From: Allodiplogaster sudhausi | Taxonomy: Eukaryota > Nematoda > Chromadorea > Rhabditida > Diplogasteridae | NCBI GenBank assembly: GCA_945643635.1 | Contig: CALZFC010000080.1 | Coordinates: 1,596,001 to 1,660,000 of the forward strand | Direction of reading: 5' to 3' | Length of the DNA stretch: 64,000 nucleotides | Program-made: the position numbers and the translations under genes | Part shown: positions 15,901-28,402 of the stretch, piece by piece | Numbering within the stretch: the first letter of the stretch is position 1 | Layout of the letters: each line of letters opens with the position of its first letter | Notes under the pieces: generated by a model | Told to the model about the DNA's origin: nothing | Databases searched by the model: none | The model's input: the letters and a program-made list of their open reading frames with translations, nothing else

Positions 15901-18900
15901 CATTATTCAATTACATTTATTATCAGCCCGTATTTGAATGAAAAAAAGAGATATATGATATAATGAAATATGGTTGCTATTTAACAATCGCCCTTCATTG
16001 ACCATTGGCTGCTTCGCTTTACTTATGCTTTTACTATTAGAATCTCTCTCGCACGTTTCTTGACTTGCACACCGTAAGCCTAAGTCTCGCGTCCGTCTGC
16101 TTTTTGTCCCGTGCTTTTTGCTTGCATAACCACGTGATCCGTGTGAACTCTGGGAGGCTAGAAAGGGAGGAGGATGAACTGCTACTTTGTGTCCTTCGTA
16201 TAACACAGCCTCGCACACTGACGAAAGAGATCCTAACAGGAGCATTAACAACGAATCGGCGGCCGTTGTAAGGGAGAGAAGAGCGCAGCTCAGGGACTCC
16301 AAGGCATTGGTGGACTCTTTCGAGGAGGAGGGAAGGAGCCGACCGACACTCCCGCATAATGTAGCGCTGCTCGATCTGGGAAGCAGGTGAGGAGTGAGAG
16401 AGATAGAGAGAGAGAGATATTGGAGCAAGACTGGGAAGCAGAGAGTAGTCCTCGTTCACCCGCACGCAAATGCCTCCATACCTGACTTTTACTAATCACC
16501 AATCCTTTGCGAAATGTTCCGTCCTTTTCTGCTTACACGTACCTTTGGCTAGATTTCCGCGCATATTCTTCTTTTCTGACTTGAATACTTAGTCCTTGAG
16601 TGGATGAGGAAATAAAGAGAGCAAGTGGTAGAGGGCCGTCTTTTGTAGAAGGAATACGCAGTCACCCCTCGCGCACCTTGGCAGGAAACACTCGGCGGGC
16701 ACTCCTTCGTCCGTCTCGGGGGCAGCCGGAGCACTCAGCTCAACCGCCTCCAGGCACTCCTTTGGAGGCGTCGGAACGTTTGCAGGAGTCTCCGGCGGAC
16801 CTTGCGGTGGTCCTGGCCCGCTTCCTGTCTTTCCGCCACAGTAAGACATCCCGATATATTTTTTGCTCGTTTATTTACTAGATTTTAAATAATATTCATT
16901 GCCATTCTCTGTTTGTTCTGAAGACGCCGCCAATCCGGAGTAATCATGGAGGAGCCGGCTCTCTACCAGCCAATGGATGCCGCCACGAACTCCAACTCCG
17001 CTCCCAGCACTTCTCGGTCTCGCAACGATACTGTTTCGGGTACGGTGGCTTGACATACTGTAATATAGGAGTTTCTATTTGGGGTTTGATGCAGAAGAGT
17101 TCATCGTGCAATGAGTGTGTTTGAAGGAATCGCTGTTGACTGGCTCCGCGGCGCGAGTCCTTCCACCATAAGCAATGAAGAAACAGAAGACAGCGGAGGC
17201 ACACTTCGAAATGTCAGTCAATCATCGCAATTCTATGCGGTTCTTTCTCGCATTCTCAACTGATTATACAGGATTTAGAGTTTCCATTGGAAATATTTTA
17301 TTGTTATCTATTTTGTGAAGGCATCTTTTTGTTCTCCTATCATTATTTAGCCCTTCCTTGTTCTCTCTGATTATCCAATCTCCCCTTCCAGAATGGTTCG
17401 CCTGAAGGCTCTGCTCGCAATTTGTCGCTCATTGAAACCAAGGCCGAGACACACTTCCGAACCGCGGCTGCTCGTGGAAATGTTAGCTTTTTGTTGCCCG
17501 TAAAAGTCATTATTTAGAATGTTTGGGAGTTTAGATTAATACTTCCTATAAGTAAGAATGTGTTGGAACGAAGAAGTGTACAGGACAGCAGCAGCGGCGG
17601 GTTGCTCTCCTCTGAAGACGACGACAAGTTATCCGCCGGCACTTCCGCTTCGACCGTCGGCAGCATCAGCGTGGCTGACGAGGCATACGCTCCGATGGAG
17701 GCTGCCGACTGGTGCGGCGGCAGCCAGACCCATCTCGCTGTGCCCTGTTAGTATTCTTATACATTCAATCTGTCGAGGAAATATTAATTTGAAAGCTTAT
17801 TTTAATTAAATCATGATACGTTTTTTGAGAATTCTACTTGTGCGTTTGGAATAGCGTTATGTGCTAATTGTTGATTTCCTACTCTCTTCTCAATTGTTCG
17901 GGAAAGTGATATAAATATAAACTCCATGCTAGCCATTAGAAAAATTGTCTGTGATAACTGAGAGAATAGTTTCGGGAAAGGCTATATTATTGCTGTGTTG
18001 TTCAGTCGAGCAGTACAACCTGGAAGAAGTTCGCTCGTACGTGTCGTCTTCCTCGGACAGCTGCTACTCGAGCATCGCCGTTGCCTATGCTGCGGGAGGA
18101 GGAAGCTGTGGCGGAGGGGGCGGGGCCAGCACCGCAGGACTCTCCTCCACGCCTTCTGGAGCTTCTTCCGTCATTGGGGGCGCCTCTGGAGGGCACAGTC
18201 ACAGGCATCTCATTTTCTTTTTACACTTCAATCCGCTAGATAAATGCTAACTATTTTGCAAGAAATACCGTATGAACGTTGAATTACCTTTTTATAACTA
18301 TTCGTATGTTCAGAGCCTTTTCATTCGCTGCGCCATCAACTCTCCTACTGCACCGCGCTGCTGCAACCGGTGCTTCTCCTCCAACTTGTTAGTATTGTGT
18401 TTTGTATTCCTTGGATTTGAAGGAGGTTGCAAACACTGTTGTGGTCAACTATGTATTGCACAACCCAGAAAGTCAATCTTCTTCGAAAGTAGTTTTGTTA
18501 TTAATTGTATTTATTATGTCATTGTAAAAATTCTGTGTGATCTATTAATATAATTGTTATAATTGCAGCTGGACACCATCAGCATCACGCGCACAAGCAC
18601 CACACGGAAGGGGCGATGGCTGAGGAGAGTAGAGGGGGCGGGGCCAGCGGCTCAAGCCCCCAGGCACCCACGGCAGCTACGGTCTCAGGGGGGCAGCCGA
18701 GTGGAGGGGGCGGCAGGGTCATTGAAGACCCTCGACAACGTGCGTTCTCTCTCGGCAGCAAGAACTTTCTCACGTTAGTCGGGTGCCTTATTTAACAAAT
18801 ACTTCATTATCGAGCTAATTTTCTTGGAAAGAGTTTAGGTGGATAGATACTCTTGCTAAGGTATGTCGAATCATTACAGAAGGCCCTTCCGAAAGCTTTC

Positions 18901-21231
18901 GCAATACTCGACTCGCGCAAGACACTCCGCAACCTCTACTTCTGGAGCTTCTCTCGCTTCATCTGGTTCGTTTTTGTTATCCCTTCTTTTTGCAGTCTTC
19001 ATTGTTATAGCATTAATACTGTCTTTTTGATTTTACTGCAAAATAATCGCATTCTTCCCTTCTCGGTATCTCTGTCCCTGTATCTAGTTTTGCGATATTT
19101 TTTATTATAATACAACTTCACACTAATTAACTTGTGTTACAACAGCAGGCCACTCCTCCGGCGGCCACATTCCATCTGAGTCTGTTTCTACGAATCAGAT
19201 CGCCGCTCTGACTAGCGCGGGTGGCGTCCTCGGCGCCCCTTCAACGTCCGCGCCAGCAGGGACTGGCGCCGAGAAGGAAGACCCCTACCATCGCAACAGG
19301 TACATTTTAAGCCCTGGAGTAGCTCTGTTTATCAAGTAACGTTTGAACTGTTTTTATTTTAAAAGAGAATCTATATTTAATTAAATCGATTGATTTATTT
19401 ACTGCTGCCAATAGCAATGTTCTAGATCTGGCAGCTTTGGATCTGGCCGATCCACTCCGTACTCAAGGCGTGGTGCTAATGTTGATAAGTCTCGCGATCA
19501 TCTGGTTAGTAATCCATCAATATCTTTTTTTCGTTCAACCGTCAAACTTCTGCGAATAAGTTGTAAAAAGAGTTTCTTTACCCTATCTTCTATTTGTATA
19601 CATAGTTCTTTTTTTCTTTGTAAATAGCGTGATTGCAGGTGGAGATTGACTTTGGGAGCGGAACGGGCGACGGAGTGCGTCACATTGGACTGCGCAGTGG
19701 CAGCGGAAGCATCGCATCTATCGACTCCCCCAGCCGGAGTCGAACCAGCAGTTTCGGATGCTCGGTCAGTCTGCAGAACAGTGAAACCGAGCGTTGTTGT
19801 TTATTGAGCCACTGAAAATGGTGGTGAAATCTTCAGCAAGTGCGGAAGGACCACGAGATCGGAGAGACGGAGCAGACGATGCATGTCCCGGAGGGAATGA
19901 CTGCCTCGCAAGTCGTTCTCCAGAAGGCCAGGCAACTCAGCATCGATGGTACGCAGAAAGGATAACAATTAAGAAAGATAACTATCGATAGCAAAGATCA
20001 AGAAAGAAATCGTTAATAACAGAACGAAAAAGAGAAATTAGTGTTGGAGATGAAGTGGTGGATTCGATGTGATTGTAGTTGCCCCGGCAGACACCTCTGA
20101 CTACGTGATCACGGAAGCGGCGTCCTCTCTGGCGGCGGCTGCGAGAGAGTCGGCCGAGGCTAAGACCAAGGGGTCGACGACTTCTTCCTCCTCTACAGAC
20201 TCCTCTTCTGCTTCCGCAGACGTGGCCTCTTGCATCTCCAGCAAGTCGCACGAACTGCGCACCATTGAAGAGAACGCGTCCGGCAGGTCCAGCAGGGCCT
20301 CTTCCAGGTTCACTACGCTTCATTCGTATATTTTAAACGTTCTTTTCTTTTTGCTACTCTACTCTAACTGGTACAGAGTCTTTTAATTATTGTCATTTAG
20401 TATAAGCTAAATATTTGCAGGGAATCGATACCCGAAGAGTCGGACGACTTTGACTACACGATGATGGAGACTGGCGAAGGGTCCGCATCCGCTCAGAACT
20501 GCGCCCCCTGCCCCCTCCCAGTCCCGGACGTGTCCGCGACCTCTCCCTCGCCCTCCCCCTCGGCCATCACTGCAACCTCTTCAGCCTCCAGCATGTCCAA
20601 GCGGAGTAGTCAGGCACAGGTCAGAGAAATTTATCAGATGAGTTGATCATGTTTTAGTATGAAATGAGAAGAATAGAAATAGTTACCGCGTCCTCCTCTC
20701 AGCTGGCCTTCCCGATGCCTCAGCGAGGATCATCGAGTAGTCTGACGGCGCCTTCCACGTCTGCGACAGCCAATACTGTCCTCCCGGCAGCCGCACCCTC
20801 CTCTGACTTCCGCGATGATTCCGGGCTCAACTATGCATGTCTTGAGGTATCCTTTCTATCTCCTTTTTTGTAGCATTGTGACCAGCGAGTTCTTTTCTTG
20901 TATTCTACTTTCAGAAACAGTTGGAAGTGATGAATGACGTGCTTATTTTCAGATGCCATCGTCGAGCAGCAGCAACACGAGCAGCAACTCACCGGCTGGT
21001 TCGACCGGAGGAGTGAACCCCCTGGATCCCTTGGCAAGCCGAATCCGCCACTTGTCTGGCGCGCCCTCAGCTGCCTCAGGCGGTGCCTGTGCCCTCTCTC
21101 TGTCCTCCTCGTCTGGCGCAGCCTCTCTCCTTCCTCTCCTCCACTCCAGACTTCCCCCTCCTCCCTCCCCGGCATCCAATGCTGACAAGGAAGAGTCCGG
21201 CGTTGAGTACACTCTGCTGAAGCCGGCTTAA
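9031..21231 (+). CDS. IRS: insulin receptor substrate (IRS) homologue, PH-PTB adaptor
   Basis: This is a cytoplasmic docking protein for insulin/IGF-type receptors that recruits PI3-kinase. It has 27 exons in consistent phase, about 1,139 residues: 9031-9114, 10692-10775, 10874-10927, 14400-14491, 14632-14711, 14846-14947, 15058-15185, 15357-15467, 15623-15699, 15792-15893, 16228-16267, 16662-16840, 16924-17039, 17100-17212, 17392-17481, 17584-17746, 18006-18197, 18569-18773, 18880-18965, 19146-19299, 19426-19504, 19639-19764, 19837-19948, 20079-20307, 20421-20619, 20703-20846, 20953-21231. The PH domain is at about 13-115 (KKQIFYVVL, ending DAVNAEWYDAIL). The PTB is at about 135-265 (RRLCFYAHTIVLC, RMGRGSPMGQCELW, DEVASHIHAQL). 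The tail is Ser/Gly-rich with YQPM (about Y392), YAPM (Y519) and YTMM (Y945), 14-3-3-like RKHSAGTP, and a C-terminal EYTLLKPA. PH plus PTB plus YxxM excludes DOK proteins. Exons 11-14 are the least certain. Confidence 0.9.
10928..14399 (+). other. 3.5-kb IRS intron loaded with CT/GA repeats
   Basis: This intron splits the PH domain and is by far the longest in the gene. It holds CT arrays near 11540-11582, 12033-12066 and 12882-12912, GA arrays at 11797-11829 and 13670-13694, and a 13220-13323 block of GAGAGATAGAGAGAGAAA-type repeats. Open frames inside it lack matching splice phases, and I see no nested gene. Confidence 0.75.
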
Positions 21232-22151
21232 TCAAATCCCATCTCTTATCCTAAACAAAATAGCTCTTTAATCATCTAAATCTACCCTACTACATCTTTC
21301 TTTATTTCTTTTGCATTCTTATTCATTCATTTACTCCCTTCAACGAAACATTTACAGCTTTTGGAGCATCTTAATCGAATTCATACTTCCTTTTGTTTTT
21401 ACTACATTTTATGCAGATGTTAATTGGCCATTATTAATTTGTTATTTCTACTGAATTTACAATACACCCTGCATAGCAGACAACGCGGTCTCTTCTCCAG
21501 TTGGTCGATCGATTCAATCATGGTGTTCTCTCCTTCTTTCTCCAACACTCTCAGAGCTCCCCGGTGCACTCTGGTTCAGCTTGTACTGCCGCAGCGATTC
21601 TAAACAATTCTAATCCGCTCTGCTCTCCCTTCATCATTGATCCCATTCTAAGATATCCATTACCGTTTCTTGGATGAAGCAACTTGGTACATGGGTAGCC
21701 ACAGCGGCAAATCGAACGAAGATTCTGGATGTCTCTGTTCTATCTTCTTTTCTCTGTTCTATCTCCCATCTGATAATTGTGATTCAAACATGAAATGTTC
21801 TTTCGCTGAAGTCAACGCACATCAGGACTTGTTCTTTACTTTGTGTTCTCTCCTTTTCACCTTTACAGTGAACTGCTAACAAAACAGACTGCAGTCACTG
21901 TCTGTTTTCAAGTCCAGATTATCTTGGCGCTCTTTTACTTACTTTAACCATCTTTTGTGAATACCTACTGCCTGTATGAGGCGTTTGTTGTCATTGATAG
22001 CTAGAATGATGCTAAGATCTCATGGTCAGCAATCTTCCTGATATGTATTGCTTCCGTCAGTCCACAGCAAAGGACTAACAAGAAAGGAGCAGTTTGTATA
22101 AGAATGACAACGAAATGACTGGTACGCGATCTCCCTCTTCTTTCCACAACT

Positions 22152-22193
<42 letters not shown>

Positions 22194-22784
22194 TCACTCC
22201 CTCCCTCCCTCCACTCTGCTATCTCTGACTCTATGGCGCTCTCTTCCTCTACCTTTTATTCATCTACCTATCTCTAATTGCTCCATTCGCCTGTCATATA
22301 CATCGACTTTTGCTATGTTCCACGACGTATTATATCTGTATCCGATGTGTATCTTGTATATTTTATCTTTTCTATTAGCTACGAATGCTTATTTCGACTA
22401 ATGAATGCTCACTGTATGAAGGGACTTGGAAGTTCGTGGCTCATACATCATTTCATCGTTGTTTCCAGGAGAGGGAGAAAGATCGTAGATCAAGGGAGCC
22501 CGTTCAATTCGTACAAGTTGTCGTCTTTGCTCTCATTCTGTCCCTTTTGTTTTGCGCCTGCTTATCAATAAAATAAGCCTGAAATGACTGTGACAGAAAT
22601 AACACAAAGAACATTGGAACAGTGGGTGGCGTTATTATAATAGATATCTCGATTTATTTTTGGAATTGCTGATGGGGAATTAAGGGGAGGTCTTGCACAT
22701 CCAACTTCTCTATTGGCGGGCCGGGTGGCTTGAGCCGACCAAGTCAACCATGAGAAGAAGCTTCGTTGTGTCCTACGGGTGATC
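21232..22784. other. intergenic, no gene seen
   Basis: This is the spacer between the converging IRS gene and the minus-strand membrane protein gene. It contains a CT array at about 22152-22190. I see no supported exon. The IRS 3' UTR should lie at the left end, but no clear AATAAA lies close to the stop. Confidence 0.6.
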
Positions 22785-22893
22785 TCCTCCGTTGTTGTCT
22801 TCCTCTCCGGTAACAACACGAGGAATCTTGCACAGGGGCTCCCCGACGGACTCGGAGAAGGAATCTGCGAAGGGCGTCCGCGACTCCCATAAC
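22785..22893 (-). CDS. possible extra 3' exon of the membrane protein gene
   Basis: On the minus strand an AG acceptor is followed by an open stretch encoding SRTPFADSFSESVGEPL, then KIPRVVTGEEDNNGGDHP and a TAG. The composition (acidic, Ser-rich) looks like a real C-terminus. It would join in phase to a donor TGG|GTTGCT inside the last exon of the gene at 23292-24844, giving an alternative tail. The donor is weak, so this may equally be an unrelated exon or chance. Confidence 0.3.
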
Positions 22894-23291
22894 AATCAAA
22901 CTATTGCTTTAAAAAAAAGCAACTCGAAGCTGTCGAAATACAATAGTTACCAGCAAGTCATTTATCTGTGTACTTTCCTCGTTTAACTACACACTTCATG
23001 TATTTAGATATGTACATGCTTATGTTACACAGCGCACACAAAATGGACCTTAAATCTTAGAAATTATGTACATATTAATGCATGTGCATATTTTCATAGA
23101 ACATTTTTTTTTCGAAAAATAATACCCTGATCTGCTGAATGCACTTATTTAAGAGTGAGCAATTAAGTATTAGAGTGAGCAAATAAAACAGCACAGAAGA
23201 CATCAATGATGAATCTCAATCATACAAAGGAATCAATGATTGTTTTGCGATAACCCGAAACACAGCCGTAATACAGGATGGGCATGAACAC

Positions 23292-24844
23292 TTAGAGCAT
23301 TGAAATAGAAGGATAAGCAACCCATTCACAGGGAGACTGCTGAGTATCTTCCTGTTCTGTCTCTCTTCTTCCCTTTCTTCTTCTCCTTCTTCGTCCACTC
23401 GAGTCATCGGACAGCGTGAAAGGGATGACGTCATCAAGGCTTCGCATGTATCTGTGGGGAAAACTATCTATCCTTTTGTCATGAATAAAAGAGTGGAAGT
23501 ATGTATGTACATATTTAGCCTCCCCCAAGCAGAACTATCATCAAAGCGCCAGAGACTGTGAATAAGACTAACCGATAGCATTTCCGGAGAATCTCTACGA
23601 ACCAGAGCGAGACGAAGAAGAGAATTCCAAGCATGGCAATGCCCGTGATTGCCACTCCGCGAATCACTCCACAAAGAAGTGATGAAAGTTTTCTCTTGTC
23701 TTGCTTGTTCTAGTCAATTTTACTTTCTCTCTCTCTTCCTCTTCACTGTTTTCTCTAATTCACTTTTCACTACGATCTCTCGCACAAATAAGGCCGACCT
23801 CGGTGGCATCTCTCTCCCTACTCCTCCAATATTTATTCCTTTTAATAATTTAACCTACTGAAATTCTCTGGTAACTTCCACAACTGACTGATAATCTTCT
23901 CATCATCGAGCTCCTCCCGACTCCTGCCACGCGATCTACCGTACTTCCACGGAAGGTCTCGAGGGTAGATGGCGTAGAGCAGAGAGAGCAGCACGAGGGA
24001 AAGCATCAGTGCAGCCACAGCCGCCTTTAGCATTATTTGTAATCTCTTATTTATTGTTCGTAAAGGTTTTTCTATTGTTCGTAAAAATGTTGAGAAAAAG
24101 AAACAGCGAGATTTATTTACAAAAAGGAAGTATTCAAATGCAAGAAACCCAAAAGATAATAGACGGAACGAGGAGGCAGGGCTCATTTCGAAGGAGAGCG
24201 AAAGCTGCCGTGGCAATCACAAAACCTTAAAGGAGGCTTTAACTCGGAAACTCCTAGCACGAAATGGTAAGTATGGAAAGGAATTCAGAAACAGCAGGAA
24301 AAGCCTGGTCATCGGTACGGAACAACCGTTATTCTTGTTTACTGAACCATAACCATACTATTTCAGTAGATGAAGAGAGCAAAGTGGGAGAAAGACAAAG
24401 AGAGAGAAAGAGAGAGGGAGAGAGCGAGAAAGAGAGAGAGAGCGATAAAGAAAAAGAGAGGAGAAAAAGAAAGAAATGTGAAAGAAAAAGAGAACGAGAA
24501 AGAGAGAAGAGACGACCTTGCACGATGAGGAATGCAATGTCGAATGAAGTATGCTCTCCGGAGAGAGCGGTCTGAACGAGAAGCATCGTGAAGGTCAAGA
24601 TGTTCAGAGTAGTCATCACATACACTCCGACCTTTGAAACGCCAACTTCATTCTCATTCATGTACTATTTAGCTCAATATCAGATGACAGATGTAATCAA
24701 TCGTTTTCATCCAATCTATCAGGAAGAAATGATAATCATTTACACGTCATAGAATAATACCTTGCAGTGGAGCTCGCGAAAGCAGCAGTGGAAGTCATCT
24801 TCGATGTAATTCGGCTGATGTCTCCTCAGCAGTTCCAGGGACAT
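23292..24844 (-). CDS. multipass membrane protein, nematode-like tetraspan type
   Basis: Five exons on the minus strand join in phase to give 232 residues: 24844-24761, 24664-24517, 24071-23859, 23666-23573, 23451-23292. The N-terminus is short and Cys-rich (DDFHCCFRELHC), then hydrophobic segments follow: VGVYVMTTLNILTFTMLLVQ, a short SFDIAFLIVQ, ALMLSLVLLSLLYAIYP and GVAITGIAMLGILFFVSLWF. Three to four membrane spans are therefore likely, with a charged loop RSRGRSREELDDEK between the last two and an Arg-rich tail. A CCF...HC motif before the first span is reminiscent of small four-span families seen in nematodes, but I cannot name the family. The start is the ATG after a CTGAAG, which could itself be an acceptor, so an upstream coding exon is possible. 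An alternative C-terminal exon may lie near 22785. Confidence 0.7.
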
Positions 24845-25926
24845 CTTCAGTGGAAAAATATGGCGATTTACAATTGATCTTCAGTATTTCTTTCAAATTG
24901 AATCTATCTTATTTTGAAATTTTCAGTGAAGATTAATCATTTATCTTTCGCAGAAGAAAGTGTTTAATGCACTGAGAAGAGAAAAAGCAGATGTTGCGAG
25001 GAAATGAGGGAATGAATGACTTCTTTCATGCACATTTCACTCTTTGCTCCCTTCGCCTTTTCCCAGTCGAAGCGAGGAAATGGCTAATAATTTTTTCATC
25101 TGTGCTTTATCATCCCAAGCAGCATCAAATCTTCAGCTGCCTTCCAGATGTTCAAATGGACGAAATTCTTATGGCTGCGTGCAAAGAGAAAAAGAACAAT
25201 CATGAGTAAGCGAGGCGGGTGAAAAGGAATTATCATCGAAACGAAGAAAATCTGATGTACTAGCTAGTTGTTTTTTTCTCTATTTTTAAACTATGGTGGA
25301 GTGGAATGGTGAGAAAGACAATGAAAATGGATTAAGACAAGAACAGTGGAATCGGGAAAAAGAGAACAAAAAGAAACAGAGGGAGTGCAAGTGAGATAGA
25401 AACAGTGAAAGAGAAGGAAAGATATAGGGAGGGGCGAGAGGGAATAGATAGAAACAAGGAGAGAAATACAGCGAGAGAGAAAGAGTGAGAAAGAAAGAAA
25501 CAAAGATGAAGAGAGAGAGAAAGATAACGAGATAGATAAAGAGAGAGATAGAGAGTGAGAGATAAAGATAGAGAGAAATAGGGAGATAGAAAGCAAGCGA
25601 TAGTGTGAGAGGAAGAGAACGAAAGAGAAATAAAGATAGAAAGAGAGAGAAAGAAAAACAGAGAGAGAGAGAGCCGGAAAGAAATATATAGAGAAAAAGA
25701 GAGACTGTGACTAAGCATGCTGGAAGCACTTTTCGCACCGATTGGGAGAGGTGTTTTGTTCGAGGAAAAGGCAGAACAAGGGAGTGAGGCTAAAAATGGG
25801 TAAAGAGCAAAGAGCAGAGCGAAAAAGGCAGATTGGAAAAAAATAAATATAAAGGAAGAGAGTGCAATAAAGAAGATAAAGAGAGAACAAGACAAAAGGA
25901 TTGAGAGAAGAAGATAATGAAGTCGA
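24845..25926. other. intergenic, GA-rich on the right
   Basis: No gene is visible. From about 25300 the + strand becomes an irregular purine tract (GAGAGA, AAGAAA, GATAGA). On the minus strand it reads open over long distances only because the pyrimidine strand lacks stop codons. Confidence 0.75.
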
Positions 25927-26609
25927 GAAAGAGAGAAGGAAAGAGTGAGGCAGAGAAAGAGAGAAGGAAAGAGTGAGGCAGAGAAGGAGAGAAGGAAAGA
26001 GTGAGGCAGAGAAAAAGAGAAGGAAAGAGTAAGGCAGGGAAAGAGAGAAGGAAAGACTGAGGCAGAGAAATAGAGAAGGAAAGACTGAGGCAGAGAAAGA
26101 GAGAAGGAAAGACCGAGGCAGAGAAAGAGAGAAGGAAAGACTGAGGCAGAGAAATAGAGAAGGAAAGACTGAGGCAGAGAAAGAGAGAAGGAAAGACCGA
26201 GGCAGAGAAAAAGAGAAGGAAAGATTGAGGCAGAGAAATAGAGAAGGAAAGACTGAGGCAGAGAAAGAGAGAAGGAAAGACCGAGGCAGAGAAAAAGAGA
26301 AGGAAAGAGTAAGGCAGGGAAAGAGAGAAGGAAAGACTGAGGCAGAGAAATAGAGAAGGAAAGACTGAGGCAGAGAAAGAGAGAAGGAAAGACCGAGGCA
26401 GAGAAAGAGAGAAGTAAAGACTGAAGCAAAGAAAGAGAGAAGGAAAGAGTGAGGCAGAGAAAGAGAGAAGGAAAGAGTGAGGCAGAGAAAGAGAGAAGGA
26501 AAGAGTGAGGCAGAGAAAGAGAGAAGGAAAGAGTGAGGCAGAGAAAGAGAGAAGGAAAGAGTGAGGCAGAGGAAGAGAGAAGGAAAGAGTGAGGCAGAGA
26601 AAGAGAGAA
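25927..26609. repeat. 28-bp minisatellite, about 24 copies
   Basis: This is a tandem array of a 28-bp unit, core GAAGGAAAGAGTGAGGCAGA with variants (GACTGAGG, GACCGAGG, GTAAGGCAGG). The variants occur in a higher-order pattern: runs alternating ACTGAGG and ACCGAGG units in the middle, homogeneous AGTGAGG units at both edges. The array ends abruptly at AGAGAGAACGGCGTGC. It is not a CRISPR: there are no unique spacers. Confidence 0.92.
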
Positions 26610-27754
26610 CGGCGTGCTTCTCCGGAAATGGCTCGAAAATGGCTTTTAGTAGATTTATGTAAGTAGGGAAGCGCGGATCGGGAGCAGAGATGCGCAGCTA
26701 TTCACATTACTCAGGCAGCAAATGAAGAACCGGGAGAGCAGAGAAAATAAGTTGGATATCATTGTCGATCTCTCCTTCTCTTCTTTCTCTCTCTCTCTTC
26801 TTTCTCTTTCTCTCTTCTCTCTCTCACTCTCTCGGTCTGTCGCTTTCTCTCATATTTTGACCGTTCAACGCTTCCCCACAACGATGAAAAAATGGCAATT
26901 GGCAATTCACTAATAAAGTGCAATTTTTCTTAGTAATTGCTTAATGCGAATGGAAGCGAAAGGATTGGAACGCACTCAGGCGTACGATTTATATATTACA
27001 TAGAAATTTATTTCGTTACACACAAGACACCAGAATTTTGCGACGTCTTCGAAAAGCTTGTAGGTAGCAACAGATACATAAGAGATACATACATATGTAT
27101 GTAGATGTGTTTGTGAAAGAGAGAAGGGGAAAAAGAGACCATAAGAGAAAGAGTGAGACTGAGACTGCAGAGGGTGAGAGTGAGAGTGAGAGAGATAGAG
27201 AAAGATATAGAAAGACACACACAGTGAGAGAGAGAGAAGCATGGGGAACGGGAGAGTTAGTAGCGGTGAACTGGAGAGAGGAAGAAATAAAAGAAAGTGT
27301 GGAAACACTTGATCAAGCGGGCGGAGCTTCTTCAAGGGTCAAGAAGCCAAAAGTCTTCCGAGTCTGGCGGAGGCTCTCTTTTACGAAAAAGGCGAAAGCT
27401 CTCTCTTCACTAGTTCAGAGCTTTTTGCTCAACTTCTCTCGCATACTTTTCCCCCTCTCTTCTCTTCCCTTCATCTCTCTCCCTCTCCCTCTCTCTTCTC
27501 TTCATCTTTCTCCCTCTCCCTCTCTCTTCTCTTCCCTTCATCTCTCTCCCTCTCCCTTCTTTCCTTCGCTCTTTCTTTCTTCCTCTCCATCGCCACAAAG
27601 TGTGAACTTTTTTTTGCGAAGGCGTGTCAAATGGTCTCGGGATTATGCACGACGTGCTTGGTGGAAATGGCTGAAGACAGCAAAGCAGAGAAGGAGGAAG
27701 GGGAGGGAAGAAGGGAAGCGTGCTCTTCTTCTCTTCTTCCATTTTCACCTTCAG

Positions 27755-27974
27755 CGAGTAATCTGCCAAGTACCACCTGAAATGCATAAACAACTGTATC
27801 GTTCCAACCATTGTTATGACAGCCTTGCTATGGAATGCGGCATCAATTTCGTGACAGTTGATGTCTCTTTCTCCTCTTCTCTATCATACTTCACTCTTAC
27901 TCTCTCCCTCTTTCTCTAACTCTCTCTCTCCCTTCTAGTCTGAATCAGATAATGCTGATGAAGAGGATGACTGA
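27755..27974 (+). CDS. C-terminal exons of an unrecognised gene
   Basis: Two exons fit in phase: 27755-27850 (after TTCAG, before TTC|GTGACA) and 27939-27974 (after TTCTAG, ending TGA). The first encodes RVICQVPPEMHKQLY, then RSNHCYDSLAMECGINF; the second encodes the acidic end SESDNADEEDD. The mixed composition and the acidic terminus look coding. Upstream, 27300-27700 has Lys/Arg-rich open frames (KKPKVFRVWRRLSFTKKAK near 27340) that could be earlier exons, but I could not connect them. No function can be given. Confidence 0.35.
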
Positions 27975-28095
27975 TGAGACTGCCAATGCCACTGCTTGCC
28001 ATCCAAAAAGGCGTGCCACGCCCGTACAAGAAGTTGAACAACAATGGAGGAGGAGACGGGGACCAGGAAGAAGCGGCGGGGAGGGGGGGGCAGAA

Positions 28096-28105
28096 AGAGA
28101 GAAAG

Positions 28106-28136
<31 letters not shown>

Positions 28137-28199
28137 GAGGGAGGGAGAGAGAGATGGAGAGAAAGGAAGGGAGGGAGAGAGAGAGGGAGGGAGAGAGAC
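28096..28199. repeat. GA/GGGA microsatellite
   Basis: This is a purine-only tract of GAGA and GGGA units. The flanks 28200-28400 hold open sequence without a dependable model, including a 16-base stretch ATGACGTTTGGGTGCC bounded by AACAG and GTAAGT at 28387-28402. Confidence 0.8.
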
Positions 28200-28402
28200 T
28201 CGGCCACATGAATCTGTCGAGAGTTTCATTCTCGTCACCTCCACACCTTGCGTGGGCAGAGCGATTCTGAGTTCATTTCTTGAAGATGGAAGTAGAATCC
28301 GTCTACCAAAGTTGCAGAAAGGGAAGGGCATGGGAATTCGAGAGAAAAACAGGACAGGGAAGAACGGACAAGAGGTCCTTAACAGATGACGTTTGGGTGC
28401 CG

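Noticed and set aside
9031..21231. DOK-family adaptor instead of IRS
   Set aside because: The length (over 1,100 residues), multiple YxxM motifs and the RKHSAGTP-type sites fit IRS, not the much shorter DOK proteins.
25332..26429. 365-codon minus-strand frame
   Set aside because: It is the pyrimidine strand of the 28-bp minisatellite; the 28-bp period cycles through all frames.
25927..26609. CRISPR-like regular repeat
   Set aside because: Units are contiguous without unique spacers, and the genome is eukaryotic.
28387..28402. 16-base microexon between AACAG and GTAAGT
   Set aside because: No neighbouring exon with matching phase was found.
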